Positions 1 to 8,933 of a DNA stretch of 64,000 nucleotides are shown here, piece by piece. The notes beneath the pieces are model-generated. The model was not told where the DNA came from, did not search any database, and saw only the letters and a list, made by a program, of their open reading frames with translations. Positions within the stretch are counted from its first letter, which is position 1, and each line of letters begins with the position of its first letter. The position numbers and the translations under genes were made by a program. Location: contig NZ_AFOY02000009.1 in NCBI RefSeq assembly GCF_000217955.3, positions 186,001-250,000 of the forward strand. The letters run 5' to 3'. This DNA is from Pseudomonas fluorescens HK44. GTDB lineage: Bacteria; Pseudomonadota; Gammaproteobacteria; Pseudomonadales; Pseudomonadaceae.

Positions 1-361
1 CGGTCATGAGCCTAAGAATAGGAACAAAAAAACGTTTGCGAGCCGTTTTTAGAGTAATTAGTCAAAAAATAAAAACACTTATTTGAAACACCAAATCGGC
101 TTGAACGACAGCTGAATATCCTCGGGAGGCCAGCTCCTGCAGCTGCGTGCCTTGCGCTGCGAGTAACACGCAGCCCTGGCACGGCCTGTGGGAATTCTCC
201 ATAAAGCGCACGCTCATCATTTTCGAGCTATTTCGAACGCTTTATCTTATTGGGCATCTGTTTAAAATCCGATGCGTTTGGCCGAAGGCTTGTCCGAACC
301 TCACATTTTGATCCAAAACGCAGCCAGGAACGCCGCGGGATCGTCCACGACAGGTTGTCCT
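1..361. other. Intergenic leader upstream of opgD
   Basis: No coding region is supported here. The first 90 or so bases are AT-rich and the rest has normal GC, so an opgD promoter is likely in this stretch, but I see no convincing -35/-10 pair, operator or RNA gene. An opposite-strand open frame that enters this stretch (242-856) is a shadow of opgD. Confidence 0.5.
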
Positions 362-1996
362 ATGCACCGCAGGAATTTGCTCAAAGCCTCCATGGCCATC
401 GCTGCCTACACCGGCCTTTCGGCCACCGGACTGTTGGCCGCGCGTGCCTGGGCCGGGACGGCCGATGGCGAGGCTCAGGCCTTCGACTTCGAGGCGTTGC
501 AGGCACAAGCCAAGCAACTGGCCAGCAGTGGTTATGCCGACACCAAGCAGGTGTTGCCAGCGACGCTGGCGAACATGACGCCGCAGCAGTTCAACGCGAT
601 TCAGTACGACGCCAGACATTCGCTGTGGAATGACCTGAACGGGCAACTCGACGTGCAGTTCTTCCACGTCGGCATGGGCTTCAAGCAACCAGTGCGCATG
701 TACAGCGTCGACCCCAAGACCCGTCAGGCGCGGGAAGTGCATTTCCACCCTTCGCTGTTCAATTACCAGAATTCCAACATCGATACCGCGCAGCTCAAGG
801 GCGACCTGGGCTTTGCCGGGTTCAAGCTGTTCAAGGCCCCGGAACTGGATAAACACGACGTGGTGTCGTTCCTTGGCGCCAGCTACTTCCGCGCTGTGGA
901 TAACACCGGTCAGTACGGCTTATCGGCCCGTGGCCTGGCGATCGATACCTACGCCAAAAAGCGCGAAGAGTTTCCGGACTTCACCAAGTTCTGGTTTGAA
1001 ACCCCGGACAAGGACAGCACCCGTTTCGTGGTCTATGCCCTGCTCGACTCACCGAGTGCCACCGGTGCCTATCGCTTTGACATCGACTGCCAGGCCAATC
1101 AGGTGGTGATGGCCATCGACGCACACGTCAACGCGCGCACCGCCATCGAGCAACTCGGTATCGCACCAATGACCAGCATGTTCAGCTGCGGCACTCACGA
1201 ACGGCGCATGTGCGACACCCTTCACCCGCAGATCCATGACTCGGATCGGCTGGCCATGTGGCGCGGCAACGGCGAGTGGATCTGCCGTCCGCTGAACAAC
1301 CCGGCGACCCTGCAATTCAACGCCTTTGCCGACACGGACCCGAAAGGTTTTGGTCTGGTGCAGACCGACCATGAGTTCGACAGCTATCAGGACACTGTCG
1401 ATTGGTACAGCAAGCGCCCGAGCCTGTGGGTCGAGCCGACCACCGCCTGGGGCGAAGGCTCCGTCGACCTGCTGGAAATCCCGACCACAGGCGAAACCCT
1501 GGACAACATCGTGGCCTTCTGGACCCCGAAAAAACCGGTGGCCGCCGGCGACTCGCTGAACTACGGCTACAAGCTCTACTGGAGCGCCCTGCCGCCCGTT
1601 GGCACGCCGCTGGCGCGGGTCAATGCCACGCGTTCGGGGATGGGCGGTTTCGTCGAAGGCTGGGCTCCCGGCGAGCACTATCCGAAAGTCTGGGCGCGGC
1701 GTTTTGCGGTCGACTTTACCGGCGGCGGACTGGATCGTTTGCCTGAAGGCACGGGAATCGAACCGGAGGTCACGGCGTCGAGCGGTCAGGTCAAGGACTT
1801 CAACGTGCTGGCGCTGGATGACATCAAAGGCTATCGAATCACCTTTGACTGGGTCCCGACCGATGACAGCGTGGCGCCGGTGGAACTGCGGTTGTTCATC
1901 CGCACCCATGACCGAACGTTGAGCGAAACCTGGCTGTATCAGTATTTCCCGCCTGAGCCGGACAAGCGCAAGTACCCGGATTGGCCGGCGTCATAA
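362..1996 (+). CDS. opgD: Glucan biosynthesis protein D (periplasmic, Tat-exported)
   Basis: OpgD/MdoD acts in the periplasm on osmoregulated periplasmic glucans, controlling backbone structure and branching. The 544-residue protein starts with a twin-arginine signal (HRRNLLK, then a hydrophobic stretch and a cleavage-like ARAWA), as expected for OpgD, whereas its paralogue OpgG uses Sec. The body is a full-length MdoG/OpgG-type domain with conserved stretches such as [15 protein letters not shown]. The frame is open 30 codons upstream, but I place the start at ATG 362 because that puts the twin-arginine motif at the N-terminus. It stands alone and is followed by a REP pair and a rho-independent terminator. 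Identity is secure from sequence; the glucan role is family knowledge. Confidence 0.93.
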   Translation: MHRRNLLKASMAIAAYTGLSATGLLAARAWAGTADGEAQAFDFEALQAQAKQLASSGYADTKQVLPATLANMTPQQFNAIQYDARHSLWNDLNGQLDVQFFHVGMGFKQPVRMYSVDPKTRQAREVHFHPSLFNYQNSNIDTAQLKGDLGFAGFKLFKAPELDKHDVVSFLGASYFRAVDNTGQYGLSARGLAIDTYAKKREEFPDFTKFWFETPDKDSTRFVVYALLDSPSATGAYRFDIDCQANQVVMAIDAHVNARTAIEQLGIAPMTSMFSCGTHERRMCDTLHPQIHDSDRLAMWRGNGEWICRPLNNPATLQFNAFADTDPKGFGLVQTDHEFDSYQDTVDWYSKRPSLWVEPTTAWGEGSVDLLEIPTTGETLDNIVAFWTPKKPVAAGDSLNYGYKLYWSALPPVGTPLARVNATRSGMGGFVEGWAPGEHYPKVWARRFAVDFTGGGLDRLPEGTGIEPEVTASSGQVKDFNVLALDDIKGYRITFDWVPTDDSVAPVELRLFIRTHDRTLSETWLYQYFPPEPDKRKYPDWPAS

Positions 1997-2020
1997 GACA
2001 AGTGGCGTCTGGACGGGGCC

Positions 2021-2100
2021 CATCGCGGGCAAGCCTTGCTCCTACGGAATCTACCTCGTCGACACCGCTCCCCCGTAGGAGCTGAGCTTGCTCGCGATGA
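2021..2100. repeat. REP-type inverted pair (class with core GCGGGCAAGCCTTGCTCC)
   Basis: Two inverted copies of a palindromic repeat, about 2021-2047 and 2073-2100, lie between the opgD stop and its terminator. The right copy is degenerate. The same class recurs at 21.2, 33.4 and 57.3 kb. Confidence 0.8.
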
Positions 2101-2139
2101 GGCCAGCAAAGCCAATAAAAATTTCCGCCAGACAAGCAA

Positions 2140-2172
2140 GCCCCGGCCAAACAACCGGGGCTTTTCGTTTTT
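2140..2172 (+). terminator. Rho-independent terminator of opgD
   Basis: A 7-bp GC stem (GCCCCGG / CCGGGGC) with an 8-base loop is followed by TTTTCGTTTTT on the plus strand, in the gap between opgD and the convergent oxidoreductase gene. Confidence 0.8.
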
Positions 2173-2182
2173 GCAGTGTCAC

Positions 2183-3289
2183 TCAGTCCCGCAAATCCGA
2201 CTCATGGATCGGCTGATCGCGACTCGTCGCCCGTTGATACTGCGCCGGCCAGATGGCTTTGCGGCCACCCAGGTCGTCGTCGGCGTGCAGTGGCCAATAC
2301 GGGTCGCGTAACAGTTCGCGAGCCAGCAGGATGATGTCGGCCTGACAGGTGCGCAGAATGTGTTCGGCTTGCGCGGGCTCGGTAATCAATCCGACGGTGC
2401 CGGTGGCAATTCCCGACTCCTTGCGCACGCGCTCGGCAAACCGCGTCTGATAACCCGGCCCGGTCGGGATCTCCGCATTCGCTGCAGTGCCGCCGGACGA
2501 CACGTCGATCAGATCGACCCCCAACGCTTTCAAGCGCCGCGCCAGCTCCACGGTTTCATCCGGGTTCCAGCCATCTTCAACCCAATCGGTGGCCGATACA
2601 CGAACGAACAATGGCAACTCTTCAGGCCAGACCGCGCGTACCGCCTCGGTCACTTGCAGCACCAGACGAATGCGGTTTTCGAAAGACCCGCCGTACTGAT
2701 CACGGCGCTGATTGCTCAGCGGCGACAAAAATTGATGTAGCAGATAGCCGTGAGCCGCATGCACTTCAACCACTTTGAAGCCTGCGGTCAGTGCACGCTT
2801 GGCCGACTCGACGAATGCCTGAATCACCTCGGCGATTTGTGCCTCGGTCAGTGGTGTGGGTGGTGTGTGTTGAGGGTCGAAGGCTATCGGCGAGGCGCCG
2901 ACCGGGGTCCAGCCGCCATCCGCCGGTTTGACACTGCCGTGTTTGCCCAGCCACGGCCGGTGAGTGCTGGCCTTGCGTCCGGCATGGGCCAGTTGAATAC
3001 CGGCGACCGCGCCTTGGGCAGTGATAAACCGGGTGATGCGTTGCAGTGGTTCGATCTGTTCGTCGTTCCACAGGCCCAGGTCCTGGGCGGTGATCCGACC
3101 CTCGGCGGTGACTGCCGTGGCTTCGGTAAAGACCAGGCCGGCCCCGCCCACGGCACGGCTGCCGAGGTGGACCAGATGCCAGTCATTGGCCAGTCCATCG
3201 ACGCTGGAGTATTGGCACATCGGCGACACCGCGATGCGGTTGAGCAGGGTCAATTGACGAAGGGTATACGGTTCAAGCAGCAGACTCAT
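2183..3289 (-). CDS. NADH:flavin oxidoreductase, XenA/YqjM-type old yellow enzyme
   Basis: An FMN-dependent ene-reductase that uses NAD(P)H to reduce activated C=C bonds and, in relatives such as P. putida XenA, nitro and other xenobiotic compounds; cytosolic. The 368-residue TIM barrel has the markers of the XenA/YqjM subgroup: Cys25 in SPMCQYSS (the redox-tuning cysteine), HAGRKAS near 102-108, and the active-site pair H177-x2-H180 in VEVHAAHGY. Length matches the family. It is convergent with opgD and separated from recJ upstream by a REP pair. The physiological substrate cannot be told from sequence, and XenA-like paralogues exist in one genome, so I give no gene symbol. Confidence 0.88.
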   Translation of the reverse strand: MSLLLEPYTLRQLTLLNRIAVSPMCQYSSVDGLANDWHLVHLGSRAVGGAGLVFTEATAVTAEGRITAQDLGLWNDEQIEPLQRITRFITAQGAVAGIQLAHAGRKASTHRPWLGKHGSVKPADGGWTPVGASPIAFDPQHTPPTPLTEAQIAEVIQAFVESAKRALTAGFKVVEVHAAHGYLLHQFLSPLSNQRRDQYGGSFENRIRLVLQVTEAVRAVWPEELPLFVRVSATDWVEDGWNPDETVELARRLKALGVDLIDVSSGGTAANAEIPTGPGYQTRFAERVRKESGIATGTVGLITEPAQAEHILRTCQADIILLARELLRDPYWPLHADDDLGGRKAIWPAQYQRATSRDQPIHESDLRD

Positions 3290-3649
3290 GGGGCACCTCT
3301 CAAATCAGTGGGCAGGCTCCAGGGTTCTGTTTGAATAGTCGACGAGTGACAGGAAAGGATATGGCACCCGCCCCCGCGGGTAAAAAATGGACAAAACGTC
3401 ACAAGGCCAATCAAGCAGTGATTAGAGCCTAGACGACATCGAGGGATCAGGGAGGGCTCATTAGTAGCCAGAGCGAAACCTGTGGCGAGGGAGCTTGCTC
3501 CCGCTGGGGCGCGGAGCGGCCCTAAATGCGTTTTGTCTGACGCATGTCGGTAAGTGGTTTTACGACTGCTGCGCCCGAGCGCGGACCGGCCAGCGGGAGC
3601 AAGCTCCCTCGCCACAAAGGCCTCATTGAAACTTCTGCTGGAACCGGGT
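3290..3649. other. Intergenic region carrying a REP pair
   Basis: No gene is supported. The region holds a REP inverted pair at 3481-3616 and presumably the promoter of the oxidoreductase gene near 3290-3400. Open frames here (for example 3286-3672 minus) read through the repeat and have no recognisable protein content. Confidence 0.6.
3481..3616. repeat. REP-type inverted pair (class TGTGGCGAGGGAGCTTGCTC)
   Basis: The left unit begins at 3481 and its inverted partner occupies 3591-3616 (CAGCGGGAGCAAGC...), with about 80 bases between the cores. It is the most frequent repeat class in this window, with further pairs at 12.75, 23.2, 26.0, 35.0 and 60.6 kb. Confidence 0.85.
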
Positions 3650-5359
3650 TCAGCGCGGTTCGATATGGGCAATCATCAGCTGGACGGTTTCCTGGCCGCG
3701 GAATTCATTGACGTCTAGCTTGTAGGCCAGCTCGACCCAGCGAATGGTCGGGTTCGGCCAGACGTCGCGGTCGATGCCAAACGCAATGCCGTCGAGTTTC
3801 ACCGAACCACATTCGCTTTTCAGCACCACTTTGAGGTGACGCTCACCGACCACTCGCTGCTCGACCAACTGGAACACCCCGTGAAACAGCGGTTCCGGGA
3901 AGTGTTGGCCCCAGGGACCGGCATGGCGCAGGGCGCGGGCCAGTTCCAGGTGAAATTCTTCGACTGCCAGGGTGCCGTCCGACAGCAACCGCCCGGTCAG
4001 GTCCTCTTCACGCATTTGCCGACGAACTTCCGCGTCGAAGGCCACGGCAAACAACGGGAAATTCGCTTCCGGTAACGTCAGGCCCGCCGCCATGGCGTGG
4101 CCACCGTACTTGCTGATCAGATTTGGATGCTGCGCCGCCACCACACTCAAGGCGTCACGAATATGAAAGCCCTGCACGGAACGTCCCGAGCCCTTGAGCA
4201 TGCCGTCACCGGCGTCGGCAAAGGCGATGGTCGGACGGAAATAACGCTCTTTCATACGCGACGCGAGAATCCCGATGACGCCCTGGTGCCACTCGGGGTC
4301 AAACAGGCACAAGCCGAAGGGCATCGACTCCAGCGGCAAGTCCTTGAGCTGGGCCAACGCTTCGCGCTGCATGCCCTGTTCGATGGATTTGCGGTCCTGA
4401 TTCATGCCGTCGAGTTGCGCAGCCATTTCACGGGCCATCGCCACGTCTTCGGTCAGCAGGCATTCGATGCCCAGGCTCATGTCGTCCAGACGCCCCGCCG
4501 CGTTCAGGCGCGGGCCGAGAATGAACCCCAGGTCGGTCGAGGTAATGCGCGAGTGATCACGCTTGGCCACTTCGAGAATCGCCTTGATGCCCGGTCGAGC
4601 CCGGCCAGCGCGAATCCGCTCCAGGCCCTGATGCACCAGAATCCGGTTGTTGGCATCCAGCGGCACCACGTCGGCAACACTGCCCAGCGCCACCAGATCC
4701 AGCAACTCACCGATGTTCGGCTGCGGCTTGCTCTCGTACCAGCCCAGGCTGCGCAAGCGTGCACGCAACGCCATCAGCACATAGAAAATCACCCCGACCC
4801 CGGCCAGCGCTTTGCTCGGAAACTCGCATCCGGGCTGGTTCGGATTGACGATGGCATCGGCCAACGGCAGCTCGTCGCCGGGCAAGTGGTGATCGGTGAC
4901 CAAAACCTTGAGCCCGGCCTTTTTCGCCGCCGTCACGCCCTCGACGCTGGATATGCCGTTGTCCACGGTGATCAGCAACTGTGGCTCGCGCTGCAACGCC
5001 ACCGCAACGATTTCCGGGGTCAGGCCGTAGCCGTACTCGAAACGATTGGGCACCAGATAATCGACGTGAGCCGCGCCGAGCAGACGCAGTCCCAACAGGC
5101 CAACGGTGCTGGCAGTCGCGCCATCGGCATCGAAGTCGCCAACGATCAGAATCCGTTGACGCTGCTCCAGCGCTACCACCAGCAAGTCCACCGCGGCCTC
5201 GATGCCCTTGAGCTGTTGATACGGGATCAAGCGCGCCAGGCTCTTGTCCAGTTCCGCCTCCGACTGCACACCCCGCGCCGCGTATAAACGGGTCAGCAGG
5301 GGTGGGATATCACCGAGGAATGGCAGGGTGTCGGGCAATAGGCGAGGTTCGATGCGCAT
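3650..5359 (-). CDS. recJ: Single-stranded-DNA-specific 5'-3' exonuclease RecJ
   Basis: RecJ degrades single-stranded DNA 5' to 3' in recombinational repair, mismatch repair and replication-fork processing. The 569-residue protein has DHH-family motif I as GDFDADG (residues 74-80) and the DHH motif itself at D156-H157-H158, followed by the DHHA1 and OB-fold regions; length is normal. The ATG at 5359 agrees with the usual Pseudomonas N-terminus (MRIEPRLLP). The gene lies 66 bp after yaeQ on the same strand and may share its transcript. Confidence 0.95.
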   Translation of the reverse strand: MRIEPRLLPDTLPFLGDIPPLLTRLYAARGVQSEAELDKSLARLIPYQQLKGIEAAVDLLVVALEQRQRILIVGDFDADGATASTVGLLGLRLLGAAHVDYLVPNRFEYGYGLTPEIVAVALQREPQLLITVDNGISSVEGVTAAKKAGLKVLVTDHHLPGDELPLADAIVNPNQPGCEFPSKALAGVGVIFYVLMALRARLRSLGWYESKPQPNIGELLDLVALGSVADVVPLDANNRILVHQGLERIRAGRARPGIKAILEVAKRDHSRITSTDLGFILGPRLNAAGRLDDMSLGIECLLTEDVAMAREMAAQLDGMNQDRKSIEQGMQREALAQLKDLPLESMPFGLCLFDPEWHQGVIGILASRMKERYFRPTIAFADAGDGMLKGSGRSVQGFHIRDALSVVAAQHPNLISKYGGHAMAAGLTLPEANFPLFAVAFDAEVRRQMREEDLTGRLLSDGTLAVEEFHLELARALRHAGPWGQHFPEPLFHGVFQLVEQRVVGERHLKVVLKSECGSVKLDGIAFGIDRDVWPNPTIRWVELAYKLDVNEFRGQETVQLMIAHIEPR

Positions 5360-5425
5360 GGGGTGACAGGTGCTTCTCTTGAATACGTAGGATAAAACCG
5401 GGTGATGCGATCCTGCGGCGAAAAA

Positions 5426-5968
5426 TCAGCCGCGCTCGCCCGCCAACCATTGCAGCTGGACTTCGTGTTGACCACGGTCGTCAGTGACGAAGATCGTCCC
5501 TTCGCTGATCATCACGTCCCACTTGATAACGCGGGGCATGTCCTTGGCCAGGGTTTCCAGGACTTCCTGAGGAACCGCGGCAATGTTGACGTTTTTCAGG
5601 TTTTTTACCGCCGGAACCACTTTGGTTTCCCAGACGCGCAAGCTGCCGTAGGCCAACAGGCTGGTGCGTTCGGTACGACGCGAGCACCAGGTCAGACGAT
5701 CGGCGTCTGGCTGGCCGACTTCGATCCAGTGCAGAACGCGGTCATCCAGGCTCTTTTCCCACAAGGCTGGCTCGTCCACTTCCGACAGACCACGGCCAAA
5801 GGACAGCTGCTCGTTGTACCAGAGGGCGTAGGCCAATAGCCGCACGGTCATGCGTTCTTCGGTTTCCGAAGGGTGGCGGGCTATGGTCTGCTTGACGCTC
5901 TCGTACACGCTGCGGTCGAGGTCGGTAAGGTTCAGTTCAAACTTGTAGGTCGTGGACGGCTGGGCCAT
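5426..5968 (-). CDS. YaeQ family protein
   Basis: A 180-residue member of the YaeQ family, whose fold resembles PD-(D/E)xK nucleases; E. coli YaeQ was first noted as suppressing loss of the elongation factor RfaH, but its biochemical role is unsettled. The start is placed at the internal ATG 5968 (MAQPSTTYKFEL), the usual family N-terminus, rather than 11 codons upstream. LSFGRGLSEVDEPALW and ADRLTWCSRR are typical family stretches. It precedes recJ on the same strand. Confidence 0.85.
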   Translation of the reverse strand: MAQPSTTYKFELNLTDLDRSVYESVKQTIARHPSETEERMTVRLLAYALWYNEQLSFGRGLSEVDEPALWEKSLDDRVLHWIEVGQPDADRLTWCSRRTERTSLLAYGSLRVWETKVVPAVKNLKNVNIAAVPQEVLETLAKDMPRVIKWDVMISEGTIFVTDDRGQHEVQLQWLAGERG

Positions 5969-6117
5969 GAACGGGCTTCTTGATACGAGGAAAGGCGGCA
6001 AGTCTAACCGATGCCGGGGTCAATCAACGAATCATGACGGCCATCAAGCGTGGGCGATGAGCTCCTGCCTATGATAAAACGATCTACTCGCTCAGCCTTT
6101 GTCCTACAGGATTGACC

Positions 6118-7317
6118 ATGCCGCTCACCGCCAAGCCCCTTGCCGGCCTGAAAATCATCGAACTCGGTACTTTGATCGCCGGCCCTTTCGCCTCGCGTAT
6201 TTGTGCCGAATTCGGCGCCGAAGTGATCAAGATCGAATCTCCGGATGGCGGTGACCCGTTGCGCAAGTGGCGCAAACTCTACGAGGGCACTTCACTGTGG
6301 TGGTTCGTCCAGGCGCGCAACAAGAAGTCCCTGACGCTGAACCTCAAGCACCCCGACGGCCTCGCGATCCTCAAGCAGTTGCTCAGCGAAGCCGATATCC
6401 TGATCGAAAATTTCCGCCCCGGTGTACTGGAAAAACTCGGCCTGGGCTGGGACGTGCTGCATGCGCTGAACCCGAAACTGGTGATGGTCCGTCTGTCGGG
6501 CTTTGGGCAAACCGGGCCGATGAAGGATCAACCGGGCTTCGGCGCGGTGGGCGAATCCATGGGCGGTTTGCGTTACATCACCGGCTTCGAGGATCGACCG
6601 CCAGTGCGCACCGGGATTTCCATCGGTGACTCGATTGCCGCGCTGTGGGGCGTGATCGGCGCGCTGATGGCCTTGCGTCACCGTGAGGTCAACGGTGGTC
6701 AAGGGCAAGTGGTGGACGTGGCGTTGTACGAAGCGATCTTCGCCATGATGGAAAGCATGGTCCCGGAGTTCGATGTGTTCGGGTTTATCCGCGAGCGCAC
6801 CGGCAACATCATGCCCGGCATCACGCCCTCCTCCATCCACACCAGCGCCGACGGCAAGCACGTGCAGATCGGTGCCAATGGCGATGCAATCTTCAAGCGC
6901 TTCATGCAGACCATCGGCCGCGACGACCTGGCCAACGATCCAGCGCTTGCCAGCAACGATGGCCGCGATAGCCGTCGCGATGAATTGTATGGGGTCATTG
7001 ATCGCTGGGTCAGTTCATTGCCGCTGGATGCAGTGATCGAGCAGTTGAACCTGGCCGAAGTGCCGGCCAGCCGAATCTTCAGCGCCGAAGACATGTTCAG
7101 CGACCCGCAATTTCTTGCCCGGGAAATGTTCCTGCAAGCCAAGCTGCCCGACGGCAAGGACTTCAAGATGCCGGGCATCGTGCCAAAACTTTCGCAAACG
7201 CCGGGTGCTTGCGAATGGGTCGGCGCAGAGCTGGGTGAACATAACGCGCAGGTGCTGAACGAGCTTGGTTATGACGCGCAACAAATCGCACGGCTGCGTG
7301 CCGATGGGGCTATCTAA
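6118..7317 (+). CDS. CaiB/BaiF family III CoA-transferase
   Basis: Family III CoA-transferases move CoA between carboxylic acids through an enzyme-bound aspartyl thioester. The 399-residue protein shows the N-terminal signature (LKIIELGTLIAGPFASRICA), ENFRPG at 97-102, and the expected catalytic aspartate D171 in TGISIGDSIA. An ATG at 6118 follows ACAGG and fits the family; the frame also opens at TTG 6112. No neighbour defines a pathway, so the acyl substrate is unknown. Its last codons overlap the proposed start of the next gene by 14 bases, suggesting coupling. Confidence 0.88.
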   Translation: MPLTAKPLAGLKIIELGTLIAGPFASRICAEFGAEVIKIESPDGGDPLRKWRKLYEGTSLWWFVQARNKKSLTLNLKHPDGLAILKQLLSEADILIENFRPGVLEKLGLGWDVLHALNPKLVMVRLSGFGQTGPMKDQPGFGAVGESMGGLRYITGFEDRPPVRTGISIGDSIAALWGVIGALMALRHREVNGGQGQVVDVALYEAIFAMMESMVPEFDVFGFIRERTGNIMPGITPSSIHTSADGKHVQIGANGDAIFKRFMQTIGRDDLANDPALASNDGRDSRRDELYGVIDRWVSSLPLDAVIEQLNLAEVPASRIFSAEDMFSDPQFLAREMFLQAKLPDGKDFKMPGIVPKLSQTPGACEWVGAELGEHNAQVLNELGYDAQQIARLRADGAI

Positions 7318-8224
7318 ACTGAAGGGATTGTCATTGATTCACCAGTGTGTGGCGCAACACCTGCGCTTGCTGGGTTTCGGCGCAACACTTTCGTGCTTGC
7401 TGGCAATCCCCTCAGCCGCTCAAGCCAAGGACTCGCTGATCTGGTTGATGCGCGATTTACCGCCGCTGACGATTTTCGACGGACCGCAAAAAAACCAGGG
7501 CGTGATCGACCGGTTGTTACCGGCGTTGATCGCCAGCATGCCCGAGTACCAACACACAACGTTTCGGGTCAACCGCGCGCGCGGCATGCAAATGCTCCTG
7601 GAACCCAGCTTCACCTGCGATCCTTCGCTGCTGTGGAGCCCGGAACGGGCAAAACACATCACCTATTCCATCGTGGCCTATCGAGTCCCCGCCAACGGCA
7701 TTGTGATACGCCATGCGGACCGCGAAGCACTTGCGCCCTTCATCATCGGCAACAGCGTCGATCTGGAACGGTTGCTGGCGGATCGGGACAAGAAACTGGG
7801 AGTGATCGCCGAACGCAGCTACGGCCAGGTCGTTGACCGCCTGCTGCAACAGGCACCGAGCAACAGCCTGGCAGCCCATTACGGTAACGATGCCCTAGGC
7901 AGTCTGCTGCAAATGCAGCGCCTGGGTCGTTTGACCGCCCTGCTGGGGTACTGGTCGGAAATTCGTTATCAGGCGCAACAGCAAGGCATTTCGCCCGACG
8001 AACTGGAGTTCTACAGGCTTCGCGGCACGGACAAGTACCAGTCGATTCATATTGCTTGCTCGGATACCGAGCAGGGTCGTCAGGCCATCACTCACATAAA
8101 CACACTATTGCGCGGACCGGGACAGACCAGGCTGGTCGAGTTTTACGCCCAATGGCTCGACCCGAAAATGCGCAGCGAATATCTGGAAGATGCCAAGCGG
8201 TTTTTCCAGAATGAGACACCCTGA
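7304..8224 (+). CDS. Secreted solute-binding-like protein (TIGR02285-type)
   Basis: A 306-residue periplasmic protein with a likely Sec signal peptide (hydrophobic LLGFGATLSCLLAIPSAAQA before KDSLIWLMRDLPPL). The mature part resembles the class of Pseudomonas periplasmic proteins related to family 3 extracellular solute-binding proteins, but no transporter genes lie next to it, so binding or sensing rather than ABC import is as likely. The ATG at 7304 overlaps the CoA-transferase stop by 14 bases; a later start is possible. Family assignment is by overall look and less certain than its export. Confidence 0.7.
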   Translation: MGLSKLKGLSLIHQCVAQHLRLLGFGATLSCLLAIPSAAQAKDSLIWLMRDLPPLTIFDGPQKNQGVIDRLLPALIASMPEYQHTTFRVNRARGMQMLLEPSFTCDPSLLWSPERAKHITYSIVAYRVPANGIVIRHADREALAPFIIGNSVDLERLLADRDKKLGVIAERSYGQVVDRLLQQAPSNSLAAHYGNDALGSLLQMQRLGRLTALLGYWSEIRYQAQQQGISPDELEFYRLRGTDKYQSIHIACSDTEQGRQAITHINTLLRGPGQTRLVEFYAQWLDPKMRSEYLEDAKRFFQNETP

Positions 8225-8243
8225 CCAAACGCCAGGCAAAAGA

Positions 8244-8275
8244 AACCCCGAGAAGTGGGGAGACGACTCGGGGTT
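8244..8275 (-). terminator. Rho-independent terminator for the DUF3509 gene
   Basis: A 9-bp inverted repeat (AACCCCGAG / CTCGGGGTT) is followed on the minus strand by TTTCTTTTG, so it fits a transcript arriving from 8392. On the plus strand it has no T-run, although it lies just after the 8224 stop. Confidence 0.6.
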
Positions 8276-8391
8276 AAACGTGGCCTGCAAAGACCCGCCC
8301 AACAAGCGACAGGCACCGGAGCACAATGCCTGCTCTTGATGATACAGGGTCTGACTAACCTGATTGCGGGAAGGTTCCCGCAAAAAACAAA

Positions 8392-8679
8392 TCAGCTTCT
8401 GCCAGCCAGACGTTTGTCTTGCGCAACATTGCGCAGCGCCGCAATCACGCTGGGCTCAAGCCGTCCTTCGGCGATCAACAAGTCGCGGTGCAATCCGTCG
8501 ACAACATCTGTCAGCAGCCGATTATCCGTGAACTGCGCCTGATTGAACTCATGTTCGACCACAATGGCGCCAGCGCTACTCTTCAATGTCACCAGGCATT
8601 CGCCATGAGCACCTGACGGGGTCAGCGTTACCTGATACGGGCTCAATGCCTCACCCAGCAATAGGCTGATACTTTCCAT
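8392..8679 (-). CDS. DUF3509 domain-containing protein
   Basis: A 95-residue protein of the pseudomonad DUF3509 family; function unknown. The start is set at MESISLLLGEAL (8679) rather than four codons upstream. There is no signal peptide or membrane segment. The body is a short alpha/beta protein with alternating beta-like stretches (YQVTLTPSG, CLVTLKSS, AIVVEHEF) and a C-terminal helix. It stands alone between convergent and tandem neighbours. Confidence 0.75.
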   Translation of the reverse strand: MESISLLLGEALSPYQVTLTPSGAHGECLVTLKSSAGAIVVEHEFNQAQFTDNRLLTDVVDGLHRDLLIAEGRLEPSVIAALRNVAQDKRLAGRS

Positions 8680-8889
8680 CTCGATCACCACTCAATAGTC
8701 CGAAAACAAATTGCCAAGGGCGTGGTAAATGACCACTGGCCCGAGAAGAAAGTTCTGAACTCGACTGACGGCCTGTTGCTTTACCCTGAGTCTTCAGAGC
8801 ATGCATGGGAAAGATGACAGGAAAAAAACAGCAGGTTAAACGGGTGCTGGAGGAGCGGCCCCACGACAAGTGCGCCATGCAGAAACGAG

Positions 8890-8913
8890 GAAGCCCGTCA
8901 GGAGACGGGCTTC
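8890..8913 (-). terminator. Hairpin terminator of thrC
   Basis: A GAAGCCCGTC / GACGGGCTTC stem with a 4-base loop lies 21 bases beyond the thrC stop on the minus strand, followed by the pyrimidine-rich CTCGTTTC. The T-run is weak. Confidence 0.55.
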
Positions 8914-8933
8914 AACATGCGACAGGAACCCTG

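Noticed and set aside
3286..3672. 128-codon minus-strand frame between XenA-like and recJ genes
   Set aside because: Reads through the REP pair; no recognisable protein.
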